The translations under genes were made by a program, and so were the position numbers. 64,000 nucleotides of DNA from Rhizobium sp. R634 (GTDB lineage: Bacteria > Pseudomonadota > Alphaproteobacteria > Rhizobiales > Rhizobiaceae). Positions 57,287 through 64,000 of this stretch are shown here, piece after piece. The notes beneath the pieces were generated by a model, which saw only the letters and a list, made by a program, of their open reading frames with translations, did not search any database and was not told the origin of the DNA. The stretch lies in assembly GCF_002211305.1 (NCBI RefSeq), contig NZ_LOKW01000010.1, positions 57,443 through 121,442 on the forward strand. The letters run 5' to 3'. Position 1 is the first letter of the stretch. Each line of letters opens with the position of its first letter.

Positions 57287-58087
57287 ATGGCCAAGGGAAA
57301 TATGTCCGCCTGCCTGCCGATCACGCTGGCTTATGAGGGCGGCTTCACCAGCGACAGGCGCGATCCGGGGAATTGGACCGGCGGCGCCGTCGGCAGGGGC
57401 ACGCTGAAGGGCACGAAGTACGGCATTGCCGCCGCGAGCTATCCCAATCTCCATATATCACGGCTGACGATCGCCGATGTGACGCCGATCTATCAGCGGA
57501 ATTACTGGCGGCCGCTCGCTGCCGAAGCATTGCCGGCAGGTCTCGATCTGGTGATATTCGATTTCGGCGTCAATTCCGGCACGGCGCGCGCGGCAAGGGC
57601 GCTGCAGGCGGTGGTCGGCGCGACGGCCGATGGCGTGGTCGGCGGCGAGACGCTGAAGAAGGCGGCGGCGAGCGATGTCAAAGCCGCGATCCAGTCACTC
57701 TGCGCCCGGCGGCTCGGTTTTCTCCAGGGGCTGAAGACCTGGATGACCTTCCGCGGCGGATGGTCGAAGCGGGTCGCGGATGTCGAGGCGAGGGGCGTTG
57801 CCATGTGGCTTGCTGCTTCGGCGCATGCCGATCCGAAGGGGGCGCTTTCGCAGGAAGCGGCCAAGGCGGATGCGGTCTCGAAGAAGCAGCGGCGCACTGC
57901 CGGCGGAACCACAGCGCTCGCGACCGGCGGCGCCGGCTCGAACATGGCGGCCGGCGGCGAGATCAACTGGCTGCTGATCGTGGGGATTGTCGTGGTCGTT
58001 GTGGTGGTCGCGGGTTTGCTGGTGCTGAAGGCGCGGCGGAACAGGGAGCGGGCTGCGGCCTATCAGGCGCTGGCGAAGGTGGCTTGA
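57287..58087 (+). CDS. GH108 N-acetylmuramidase endolysin with C-terminal membrane helix (266 aa)
   Basis: Catalytic Glu17 is in the EGGF motif (LPITLAYEGGFTSDRRDPGN), followed by KGTKYGIAAASYPNLHISRL and the PG-binding-3 half (VIFDFGVNSGTARAARALQA, VVGATADGVVGGETLKKAA). The C-terminal ~45 residues add a membrane span (INWLLIVGIVVVVVVVAGLL) with basic flanks, so the enzyme may be held at the membrane. It cleaves the MurNAc-GlcNAc glycosidic bond. The ATG at 57287 follows AAGGGAAC. It lies beyond the replication genes, away from the holin pair. Last phage gene seen. Confidence 0.92.
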   Translation: MAKGNMSACLPITLAYEGGFTSDRRDPGNWTGGAVGRGTLKGTKYGIAAASYPNLHISRLTIADVTPIYQRNYWRPLAAEALPAGLDLVIFDFGVNSGTARAARALQAVVGATADGVVGGETLKKAAASDVKAAIQSLCARRLGFLQGLKTWMTFRGGWSKRVADVEARGVAMWLAASAHADPKGALSQEAAKADAVSKKQRRTAGGTTALATGGAGSNMAAGGEINWLLIVGIVVVVVVVAGLLVLKARRNRERAAAYQALAKVA

Positions 58088-58152
58088 GCGGGGCGGGACG
58101 GTCTTGGATAGGCCTTGAGCGATCCTATGGATCGCATCCTGGGAGCGACATC

Positions 58153-58716
58153 CTCCTCCGTCCCTCATGCTGAGGTGCGTAGCCCGGAGGGCGAAGCCTC
58201 GAAGCACGCGCTCGACACTGCTCCTTGCATCCATCCAGCGTGCCCGCCTCGTCCTTCGAGGCCCCTGCGGGGCGCCTCAGGATGAGGCTCTCTTGGGCGT
58301 CGGCGGATCTGCTCAGGCACCAGCGGCAGCTGCGGCATCCTCTCGGTGTTCGCCAACGGCGCGGCAATCTCCAACGTTCCCTCATGCTGCGGTGCGTAGC
58401 CCGGAGGGCGAAGCCTCGAAGCACGCGCTCGACGCTGCTCCTTGCATCCATCCAGCGTGCCCGCCTCGTCCTTCGAGGCCCCTTCGGGGCATCTCAGGAT
58501 GAGGCTCTCTTGGGCCTCGGCGGGATCTGCTCAGCACCAGCGGCGGCTGGGGCATCTTCCGCTGCGGCATCCTCCTCCGTCCCTCATGCTGAGGTGCGTA
58601 GCCCGCAGGGCGGAGCCTCGAAGCACGCGCTCGGCGTTACTCCTTGCATCAATCAACTACCAAGCGCCGGCCTCGTCATTCGAAGTGAAGCTCTCTTGGG
58701 CGTCGGCCCTGCATCT
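58153..58716. repeat. Triple tandem array of composite RIME-like repeats
   Basis: A ~210-bp unit occurs about three times, starting near 58161, 58380 and 58583. Each has the long arm CCCTCATGCTGAGGTGCGTA, GCCC(G/C)GAGGGC(G)AAGCCTCGAAG, CACGCGCTCG and a CTCCTTGCATC linker. The first two also have the short CCCGCCTCGTCCTTCGAGGC, CTCAGGATGAGGCTCT element. The third unit lacks most of the second half. It fills the 630-bp gap between endolysin and dusA; no gene is seen. Confidence 0.75.
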
Positions 58717-58717
58717 G

Positions 58718-59716
58718 CTACGCGCTCACGGCCTCCGGCTCAGCGCCGGAAAAATCCACCGCGGCAAAGGCGGCCGCCAGCACTTCCGGACCGGCGCCGG
58801 TTTTCGCGGCATCGGTGGAGAGGATTTGGCGATAGCGGCGAGAGCCGGGCAGGCCGGTAAAGAGGCCGACCATGTGGCGGGCGACATGCTGCAGCCGGCC
58901 GCCGCTGGCGATGTGGCGTTCGGCATAGGCCATCATCCGGTCGCAGAGCGCCTGCCAGTCCGGCTCGGCGGCCGGCGCGCCGAAGAATCGATGGTCGACG
59001 TCGGAAAGAATCGCCGCATTCTGATAGGCGGCGCGGCCGAGCATGACGCCATCGACATGGGCGAGGTGGGCCTCGGCCTCGTCGAGCGTACGGATGCCGC
59101 CGTTGATGCCGATGAAGACGTCTGGCCAACGCTGTTTCATCCGATAGACGATCTCGTAGTCGAGCGGCGGGATCTCGCGGTTCTCCTTCGGGCTGAGGCC
59201 CTTCAGCCAGGCCTTGCGCGCATGGATCCAGATCGCGTCGGCGCTGGCATCCAGCACGCGGGTGATCAGCGCGGGCAGCGCCGCTTCCGGCTCCTGCTCG
59301 TCGACGCCGATCCGGCATTTCACTGTCACCGGCACGGTCGCGACCGCCTTCATCGCCGCCACGCATTCGGCCACCGTCTCCGGTGTGAGCATCAGGCAGG
59401 CGCCGAAGGTGCCCGACTGAACGCGGTCGGAGGGACAGCCGACATTGAGGTTGATCTCGTCATAGCCATAGGGCTCGGCGAGCCGCACCGCCTCGGCGAG
59501 TTTTGCCGGGTCGGAGCCGCCGAGCTGCAGCGCCAACGGATGCTCGGCGGCATCATGACCGAGCAGGCGCTCGCGCGGCCCGTGGATGATCGCATCGGCC
59601 ACCACCATCTCGGTATAGAGCAGCGCCTGCCGGCTGATCTGGCGGTGGAAATACCGGCAATGCCGATCTGTCCAGTCGATCATCGGGGCAACCGCGAATA
59701 TCGGCTTCTGCGTCAT
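58718..59716 (-). CDS. dusA: tRNA-dihydrouridine(20/20a) synthase DusA
   Basis: An FMN-dependent reductase that converts uridines 20/20a of tRNA D-loops to dihydrouridine. DusA signatures are FAVAPMIDWTDRHCRYFHRQ, LLYTEMVVADAIIHG, QLGGSDPAKLAEAVRLAEPY, GYDEINLNVGCPSDRVQSGT, FGACLM (active-site Cys region), TVKCRIGVD, IWIHARKAWLKGLSPKENRE and GINGGIRTLDEA. The active-site Cys in VGCPSDR is at the expected place (about residue 94). 332 aa is normal. Its 3' end faces the prophage and the repeat array. dusA is a frequent prophage attachment gene, but usually at the 5' end. Confidence 0.95.
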   Translation of the reverse strand: MTQKPIFAVAPMIDWTDRHCRYFHRQISRQALLYTEMVVADAIIHGPRERLLGHDAAEHPLALQLGGSDPAKLAEAVRLAEPYGYDEINLNVGCPSDRVQSGTFGACLMLTPETVAECVAAMKAVATVPVTVKCRIGVDEQEPEAALPALITRVLDASADAIWIHARKAWLKGLSPKENREIPPLDYEIVYRMKQRWPDVFIGINGGIRTLDEAEAHLAHVDGVMLGRAAYQNAAILSDVDHRFFGAPAAEPDWQALCDRMMAYAERHIASGGRLQHVARHMVGLFTGLPGSRRYRQILSTDAAKTGAGPEVLAAAFAAVDFSGAEPEAVSA

Positions 59717-59836
59717 CGAGATTTCATTGGTCCTTGTCTGGTAGCGCCGGGATCAGCCGCCGGTCATCGCGGCGCGGGCGGTTATATCAAGCGCGCATAT
59801 AACACTTGCCGCTGCGATCGACAAATTGCCGAAGCA

Positions 59837-59870
59837 CAAACGAAAACGGCGCCCCTTGCGGAGCGCCGTT
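59837..59870 (-). terminator. Rho-independent terminator of the cold-shock gene
   Basis: On the minus strand: AACGGCGC (complement of 59863-59870), a 10-nt loop and GCGCCGTT, followed directly by a TTTTCGTTT tail (59837-59846). It lies 26 bp after the cold-shock stop codon. Confidence 0.8.
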
Positions 59871-59895
59871 CTTGCCGCCGAAGCGATATTCTGAC

Positions 59896-60108
59896 TTAAG
59901 AAGCCGAGATGTTGACGGCCTTCGGGCCCTTGCCCATGCGATCCGGCTCGGTGTCGAAAGTGACCTGCTGGCCTTCGCGCAGCGACTGGATGCCAGAAGC
60001 CTGCAGCGCAGAAATGTGAACGAAAACGTCCTTTGCGCCGCCGTCCGGCGTGATGAAACCAAAACCCTTGTCCTGGTTGAAGAATTTTACGGTGCCCTTG
60101 GTGGCCAT
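59896..60108 (-). CDS. CspA-family cold-shock protein (70 aa)
   Basis: An OB-fold RNA/DNA-binding chaperone. [20 protein letters not shown] contains RNP1 (KGFGFI), and DVFVHIS is RNP2; [26 protein letters not shown] ends the domain. Standard length. AAGGACTATCCCA precedes the ATG. CspA-type genes usually have long structured 5' leaders; the ~300 bp upstream would fit, but I could not define a start site. Confidence 0.96.
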   Translation of the reverse strand: MATKGTVKFFNQDKGFGFITPDGGAKDVFVHISALQASGIQSLREGQQVTFDTEPDRMGKGPKAVNISAS

Positions 60109-60685
60109 TGGGATAGTCCTTTTCCCTTAGTCTGTGGTTATCCGCGCCCCCGAGAGGAAGCGGACGGCTTTAGCTTTCGTCCTGATTGGGGTTGGGACGA
60201 AGGGTCAGTCGGAGAAGTCACGTACGGGGAAAGAACGTCTACGCAGGCGGGTGTTCCCGCGCCCCCTTCCGGAAGGGAAGGGATTGCCAATCAGTCCAGT
60301 CACCGGCATGCAAATGCCCGAGTGGGTGAATTCGTGCCAGCATTTCGGGCAAAAAGCAAGCGGATTTATTGTGGCATGGTGGTTATTGTGACAGGAAATG
60401 CCGAAGATTCAGTTACTTGACGAAAAGTTAGCGACTGCTTGCATGCCTGTGCCATATCGGGATTGGGTGCCGAAATGGTGCAAGCGGCGGATTTTGGGCG
60501 CCGGCTCGGATTCCCTCAGAAGTGGTTGATGTGGAAAGATAGTCGCATTGAAGGCGAGTTTGCCGCTGCGGGCGGGTGTCGAGCGAAGCTTGATTCGCCC
60601 TTGGCCGCGCTGCTCAGAGCGGCCATCCTCGCTGGGATGAAGCGCCCGTTGCGCTCGGGCGCAGGGCAGCGTCGGCGGCGGTTGC
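60109..60685. other. Gene-free gap upstream of the cold-shock gene
   Basis: 577 bp between csp and the next minus-strand gene. The right part (60600-60680) has GC-rich stretches; the left part should hold the csp leader and promoter. Open frames here (for example 60134-60391 plus) have no ribosome-binding site or recognisable product. No repeat family noted. Confidence 0.4.
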
Positions 60686-61153
60686 CTACCTGTCGTCGCC
60701 AAGCAACGCGCCGAGGCTCCAGGGCGCATCGCCCTGCTGGTTGGCGATGTCGTCGACTTTCCAGCCGCCGTGTTCCCTGACCAGCGTGTAATAGAGCGTC
60801 ACCTTTTCGCCGTTGCGGAACTCGACCTCGACCTCGGCGCGGTCGTCCATGAGGATCGGCTGGCCGATCTCGACGTCGCTCGCCTCGCCATCCTGGCCTG
60901 ATATGACGGGATTGAAATCGAGTGCGCCGACTTCGCCCTCCGGCGTGTTTTCGAGATCCTGCTGCAGCAGCCCGTTCAGGTGGTCGGAGAAGAAAGCGGA
61001 ATAGGGCGAGGGGCCGTCGTCATCGGCGCTTGCGGCATCGAAGCTGTAGAGCGCCCGCAGCAGCGCCTTCGGGCTCTTGTAGGTCTCGGAGAAAGCGGGC
61101 GAGGCGATGAGCGCCGAGAGGGCGAGGCCGAGGATAGTGCTGGACAGGCGCAT
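60686..61153 (-). CDS. Secreted DUF3828-like protein (155 aa)
   Basis: The signal peptide MRLSSTILGLALSALIASPA ends near FSE. The mature domain has SPKALLRALYSFDAASADDD, SAFFSDHLNGLLQQDLENTP and DRAEVEVEFRNGEKVTLYYT, LVREHGGWKVDDIA: a small alpha+beta (NTF2-like/DUF3828) fold with the GGW-K-IDDI ending. Probably periplasmic; ligand unknown. AAGGAGGAGCCC is a strong ribosome-binding site for ATG 61153. It ends GALLGDDR at TAG 60686. Confidence 0.82.
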   Translation of the reverse strand: MRLSSTILGLALSALIASPAFSETYKSPKALLRALYSFDAASADDDGPSPYSAFFSDHLNGLLQQDLENTPEGEVGALDFNPVISGQDGEASDVEIGQPILMDDRAEVEVEFRNGEKVTLYYTLVREHGGWKVDDIANQQGDAPWSLGALLGDDR

Positions 61154-61265
61154 GCGGGCTCCTCCTTGCGAGAGATTATTCATACCGGAGTCGCGCGGGC
61201 AGGTGGAGCGGCATTTTTCGGGCTTAAGCTGGGGCGAGTTGTTGCCGATCAATGACGGGCAGGCC

Positions 61266-61652
61266 TCAGGCCAGCTTGATGAGGCCGGCCTCGGTGGGCC
61301 GGAAGCCGCAGGCGCGATAAAAGGACGCCAAGTGGGGCTCGAAATCGACATGCAGCCATTCGGCGCCGCGCTCGCGGGCAATCCGCGTGGCCTCCCTGAC
61401 CAGCCGCGTCGCGATGCCCTGACGGCGCATGTCGGGGTGAACGCAGGTGTCGAGAAGGAAGGCATGAATGCCGCCATCCCAGGCGACATTGACGAAGCCG
61501 ACGAGACTGTTGTCGTGATAGGCGCCGATATGGGCGAGGCTGCGGGGCAGGATGCGGGAGAAGTCCGGTGTGTTGGGGGTGTTCCAGGCGGCGGACCAGA
61601 GGGTGTTGAGCTCGGCGGGCGAGGGGAAGGGGTCGATGCGGAGTTCGGGCAT
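61266..61652 (-). CDS. GNAT-family N-acetyltransferase (128 aa), intact copy
   Basis: MPELRIDPFPSPAELNTLWS, AAWNTPNTPDFSRILPRSLA, HIGAYHDNSLVGFVNVAWDG, GIHAFLLDTCVHPDMRRQGI then ATRLVREATRIARERGAEW. Motif A is VHPDMRRQGIATRLV (acetyl-CoA pyrophosphate loop), and FYRACGFRPTEAGLIKL is motif B. A small GNAT of the YncA/arylalkylamine type; substrate unknown. GGAAG precedes ATG 61652. A closely similar but broken copy lies at 63356-63741. Confidence 0.88.
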   Translation of the reverse strand: MPELRIDPFPSPAELNTLWSAAWNTPNTPDFSRILPRSLAHIGAYHDNSLVGFVNVAWDGGIHAFLLDTCVHPDMRRQGIATRLVREATRIARERGAEWLHVDFEPHLASFYRACGFRPTEAGLIKLA

Positions 61653-61766
61653 GGTGGTCTTCCAGTTGGTGTCGCACGTCAATGGAGGCTTGCCGCACGA
61701 GGAAACATGCCCAGGCGCATTCCCGCAAGGGCACAACTGAGGCGCTGTTGACTCGGTCCCGCCACA

Positions 61767-61781
61767 GAACATAATCAGAAC
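61767..61781. promoter_or_regulatory. LexA (SOS) box upstream of the SRAP gene
   Basis: GAAC-ATAATCA-GAAC (61767-61781) is the exact complement of the alphaproteobacterial LexA consensus GTTC-N7-GTTC. It ends 27 bp before the ATG at 61809, where a repressor would cover the promoter. SRAP genes are SOS-regulated in several bacteria, which supports the assignment. Confidence 0.75.
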
Positions 61782-61808
61782 ATCTAATATTCGGCTGCGG
61801 AGAGAGCC

Positions 61809-62531
61809 ATGTGCGGACGCATCTTCGTCAAGACATCGCTTGACGAGCTGATCAGCAATTTTCCCTTCGCGGTGAAGGGCGGGGACATAGACGGACTTGG
61901 AAATCGCTTTCCCCGCTGGAACGGCGCGCCGTCGCAGGATTATCCCGTTATCATCAGGGATATCGTGCGCGAACCCGATATATCGGGCCCGATCTTCGCG
62001 GTCGCCCGCTGGGGCCTGATGCCCTCCTGGGCCAAGCCGGGCGGGCGGCCGCCGCCGGTCAACATCCGCTGCGAGGGGATCGGCTCCAACGGCCTCTCCC
62101 GCGCCGCCTACCGCTCGCGCCGCTGTCTTGTGCCGATCAACGGCTTCTTCGAATGGAAGGATATTCATGGCACCGGCCGGAACAAGCAGCCCTATGCCAT
62201 CGCAATGCAGGACGGATCGGCCTTCGCGCTCGCCGGCATCTGGGAGACGTGGAAGGACGCGAACGGCGTGTCGATCCGCAACTTCGCCATCGTCACCTGC
62301 GAGCCGAACGAAATGATGGCCGACATCCACGACCGGATGCCCGTCATCCTGCATCGCGAGAATTACGAGCGCTGGCTGTCTCCCGAGCCGGATCCGCACG
62401 ATCTGATGAAGCCTTTCCCGGCCGAACTGATGACGATGTGGAAGATCGGCCGGGATGTCGGCTCGCCGAAGAACGACAGGCCCGACATCATCGAAGAAGT
62501 CGAGGACGATCCCGAACCGACGCTGATCTAG
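61809..62531 (+). CDS. SRAP/HMCES (YedK) abasic-site-processing protein (240 aa)
   Basis: Forms a thiazolidine crosslink through its own N-terminal Cys with abasic sites in single-stranded DNA, shielding them during replication. Cys2 (MCGRIF, exposed after Met removal), Asn38 in RWNGAPSQ, Glu115 in GFFEWKD and His174 in IHDRMPVIL make up the active site. VARWGLMPSWAK and YRSRRCLVPINGFFEW are the core motifs. Length is usual. It has its own LexA box, so it belongs to the SOS regulon. Divergent from the GNAT gene. Confidence 0.94.
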   Translation: MCGRIFVKTSLDELISNFPFAVKGGDIDGLGNRFPRWNGAPSQDYPVIIRDIVREPDISGPIFAVARWGLMPSWAKPGGRPPPVNIRCEGIGSNGLSRAAYRSRRCLVPINGFFEWKDIHGTGRNKQPYAIAMQDGSAFALAGIWETWKDANGVSIRNFAIVTCEPNEMMADIHDRMPVILHRENYERWLSPEPDPHDLMKPFPAELMTMWKIGRDVGSPKNDRPDIIEEVEDDPEPTLI

Positions 62532-62652
62532 AGCAATTCCGGCCATGGCGGCGGCGGCCTTGCGTCCGGAATCCTCTGCCATTCACCGGCTCGGGCGGGA
62601 GCCATTCACGAAACCATGCGGCAAACACATCCTCACGAGGAGAGGACAACGC

Positions 62653-63351
62653 ATGCAAGACGATATTGGAACGCTCCTGAGGTCGTTCCTCAACAATGCC
62701 CTGCGCAAACAGTCACAGCGCCGCATCCCGGATTTCGGCGGCTATGATATCGGCAAGCGCCGCAATCTTCACATCATCGAACCGATCGCGCGGGATACGG
62801 CGGAATTTCTCTGCACCTATCTCTGCATCAGCCTGCGCGGCGAACCGGCGAGCAAGGAGGGCGTCGCCTCCGCCGTCGCGGCAGCCCTGAGGAATGTTTC
62901 CGATGAGCTTGCCTACAGCCTGACACGGCGCAGTGACGAGGCGTGGCGAAGCCTCTGCGATCTCGTGGCGGAGTTTCTGGAAGCCTGCCTGACGATCGAC
63001 CGGAAGCCCTATGACGGCTCCCTGACGGCCAAGTCCGACTATAATGGCTGGAAGAGCTGGGAGATGATCCTCAGCGGTGAGACACCGAGGGGCAAATGGC
63101 GCCACGCCTGGAAGGAAAAACCCGGCGACGATTTCATCGGCTTCCACGGCGATGCCTGCATGGGGCGGATCTTCAAGATCGAACTGACGGGATATGAGGA
63201 GCGCTGGTACTGGCTGGTCACAGCCGACGGGAGCCCCAGGCGCGGCTGGCCGGCGGCAGGGTACGAGGCGAGCGCGAGGAGCGCGGCGTGTCGGGTGGAG
63301 CGGATTTATTTTGCGCTGGTGAGGGGTGTGGAGAGGATTGGTGGTGCGTGA
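62653..63351 (+). CDS. Hypothetical protein (232 aa)
   Basis: MQDDIGTLLRSFLNNALRKQ, SQRRIPDFGGYDIGKRRNLH, IIEPIARDTAEFLCTYLCIS. A helical, mildly acidic protein with GWKSWEMILSGETPRGKWRH, a GDACMGRIFKIEL strand and RWYWLVTADGS. No signal peptide or membrane helix. The ATG at 62653 has GGAGAGGACAACGC upstream; the frame is open to 62545 without support. Unknown function; ~120 bp after the SRAP gene, so co-transcription is possible. Confidence 0.6.
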   Translation: MQDDIGTLLRSFLNNALRKQSQRRIPDFGGYDIGKRRNLHIIEPIARDTAEFLCTYLCISLRGEPASKEGVASAVAAALRNVSDELAYSLTRRSDEAWRSLCDLVAEFLEACLTIDRKPYDGSLTAKSDYNGWKSWEMILSGETPRGKWRHAWKEKPGDDFIGFHGDACMGRIFKIELTGYEERWYWLVTADGSPRRGWPAAGYEASARSAACRVERIYFALVRGVERIGGA

Positions 63352-63355
63352 TGTG

Positions 63356-63741
63356 GTAGGCCAGCTTGATAAGGCCGGCCTCGGTGGGGCGGAAGCCGTA
63401 GGCGCGATAGAAGAACGTCAGGTGCGGCTCTAAATCCACATGCAGCCATTCGGCGCCGCGCTCGCGGGCAATCCGCATGGCTTCCCTGACCAGTTGCGTG
63501 GCGATGCCCTGCCGGCGCATCTCGGGATGAACGCGGGTGTCGAGAAGGAAGGCATGAATGCCGCCGTCCCAGGCGACGTTGACGAAGCCGACGAGGCGGC
63601 CGTCGTGATAGGCGCCGATATGTGCGAGGCTGCGGGCATGATGTGGGAGAAGTCAGGTGCGGCAGGGGTGTTCCAGGCGGCGGACCAGAGCGTGGTGAGT
63701 TCGGCGGGCGAGGGGAAGGGGTCGATGCGGAGTTCGGGCAT
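63356..63741 (-). pseudogene. Decayed duplicate of the GNAT acetyltransferase
   Basis: Aligned with 61266-61652. The first ~35 codons match (MPELRIDPFPSPAELTTLWS, AAWNTPAAPDFSHIMP), then one C is missing (GCCC-GCAG against GCCCC-GCAG, plus-strand G run at about 63636-63639), which shifts the frame. The homologous continuation AHIGAYHDGRLVGFVN-type text and MRRQGIATQLVREAMRIARE, RGAEWLHVDLEPHLTFFYRA are in another frame. The stop codon of the intact copy is replaced (TCA to GTA on the plus strand), so the shifted frame would run on. Not functional as read. Confidence 0.85.
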
Positions 63742-63887
63742 GAGTGGGGACCGGTTTGATTGTCGCCGTGCTTGCTGGGTTTTTCTGCCGATTGCGGTCA
63801 CTTCGCAATAGGTTTCATCGCTGCGGCGGGCAAACTCCTCTCTGCCTTGACATGAGGTCATCTACTTCTCCTCCGTCACCAAGTCAG

Positions 63888-64000
63888 TTATGCAGAGATT
63901 GGCATTATTTCGTTTTTCTGTCGCAAGGCGTCTCTGACGCGGGCGTTTGCGATGGTGATGATCTTGCGCATGAGGGCGGTGAGGGCCAGACGTTTGGGTT
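63888..64000 (-). mobile_element. IS110-family transposase, 3' end (truncated by window edge)
   Basis: On the minus strand from the edge: PKRLALTALMRKIITIANAR, VRDALRQKNEIMPISA then TAA at 63888-63890. The LTALMRKI-x-x-x-N-A segment is the C-terminus of IS110-type DEDD transposases. The N-terminal part and the element boundary lie outside. IS110 elements lack long inverted repeats, so its end here cannot be set precisely; the region 63750-63887 shows no gene. Confidence 0.7.

Larger units (their letters stand above)
22813..58087. mobile_element. Podovirus-type prophage with bacterial cargo, no integrase seen
   Basis: A contiguous set of phage modules runs from small terminase to endolysin. 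It covers packaging, BPP-1/T7-like head and connector genes, tail tubular proteins, four ejection-type proteins, tail fibre, holin-like genes, immunity region, CHC2-Toprim primase and VapE-like ATPase, and GH108 muramidase. All phage genes are on the plus strand except the repressor; cargo genes are mostly on the minus strand. I find no integrase, excisionase, DNA polymerase or phage RNA polymerase. Boundaries are set by the outermost phage genes; no attachment-site repeat was recognised. Several host repeat families lie inside. Confidence 0.85.

Noticed and set aside
22813..58087. Gene transfer agent
   Set aside because: The morphogenesis genes are podovirus-like (connector, tail tubular proteins, ejection core proteins), with phage immunity and replication genes. 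RcGTA-type clusters are siphovirus-like and lack replication genes.
58718..59716. dusA as the prophage attachment gene
   Set aside because: dusA is a known integration target, but usually at its 5' end with an integrase beside it. Here the 3' end faces the prophage, the repeat array lies between, dusA is intact and no integrase is seen.
60134..60391. 85-aa plus-strand frame upstream of the cold-shock gene
   Set aside because: Lies in the expected promoter/leader region; no ribosome-binding site or recognisable sequence.
1..64000. CRISPR array or cas genes
   Set aside because: No regularly spaced direct repeats with unique spacers. The repeats seen are dispersed palindromes, or the short array at 10405 without spacers of CRISPR size.

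Overview
The window is a high-GC alphaproteobacterial chromosome segment, most likely from Rhizobium (R. leguminosarum/etli group). This rests on four things: many dispersed palindromic intergenic repeats of the rhizobial RIME type, a GAAC-N7-GAAC LexA box (the alphaproteobacterial form), a BA14K-family protein, and the gene families next to argG and dusA. I worked only by reading; no database search was run.

Layout. (1) 1-22.7 kb, host chromosome: the end of a TIGR02594-type protein; an Lrp regulator divergent from a small alpha/beta hydrolase; argG divergent from a second Lrp regulator, the pair bracketed by direct repeats; a frameshifted nucleoside-kinase-like gene; three modules in which a reductase/NAD(P)-binding gene is divergent from a HxlR regulator (5.4-6.7, 6.8-8.1 and 11.2-12.5 kb), each with an inverted repeat in the shared gap; a membrane-anchored LAS-type metallopeptidase; a DUF4143-type ATPase broken by a nonsense codon, next to five 23-bp-period repeats like an IS21-family end; a PIN-like DUF4411 gene paired with an HTH-ImmA/IrrE peptidase (toxin-antitoxin-like); a two-component system and lipoprotein; and a set of secreted, RTX-type and acyltransferase genes.

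(2) 22.8-58.1 kb, a podovirus-type prophage resembling Bordetella BPP-1/T7-like morphogenesis. The order is small and large terminase, portal (head-tail connector), Bbp19-like protein, scaffold-like protein, major capsid protein (frameshifted), Bbp16-like cement protein, a 618-aa repeat-containing protein, tail tubular A and B, gp13/14/15/16-like ejection proteins, tail fibre and accessory protein, holin-like proteins, CI-like repressor and Cro-like pair with operators, a zinc-motif winged-helix regulator, CHC2-Toprim primase, VapE-like ATPase and a GH108 endolysin. No integrase or excisionase is recognisable. Bacterial cargo interrupts it at three places: an RDD membrane protein after the terminase; a chloroperoxidase-like hydrolase and small genes between head and tail; and two acyltransferases plus an HtrA-like protease in the lysis-immunity interval. 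Chromosomal repeat families sit at most cargo borders. With the broken capsid gene and missing integrase, this suggests an old, immobilised and partly domesticated prophage.

(3) 58.1-64 kb, host chromosome: a triple tandem array of RIME-like repeats, dusA, a cold-shock protein gene with its terminator, a DUF3828-like secreted protein, a GNAT acetyltransferase and its decayed duplicate flanking a LexA-controlled SRAP (HMCES/YedK) gene, and the 3' end of an IS110-family transposase at the window edge.
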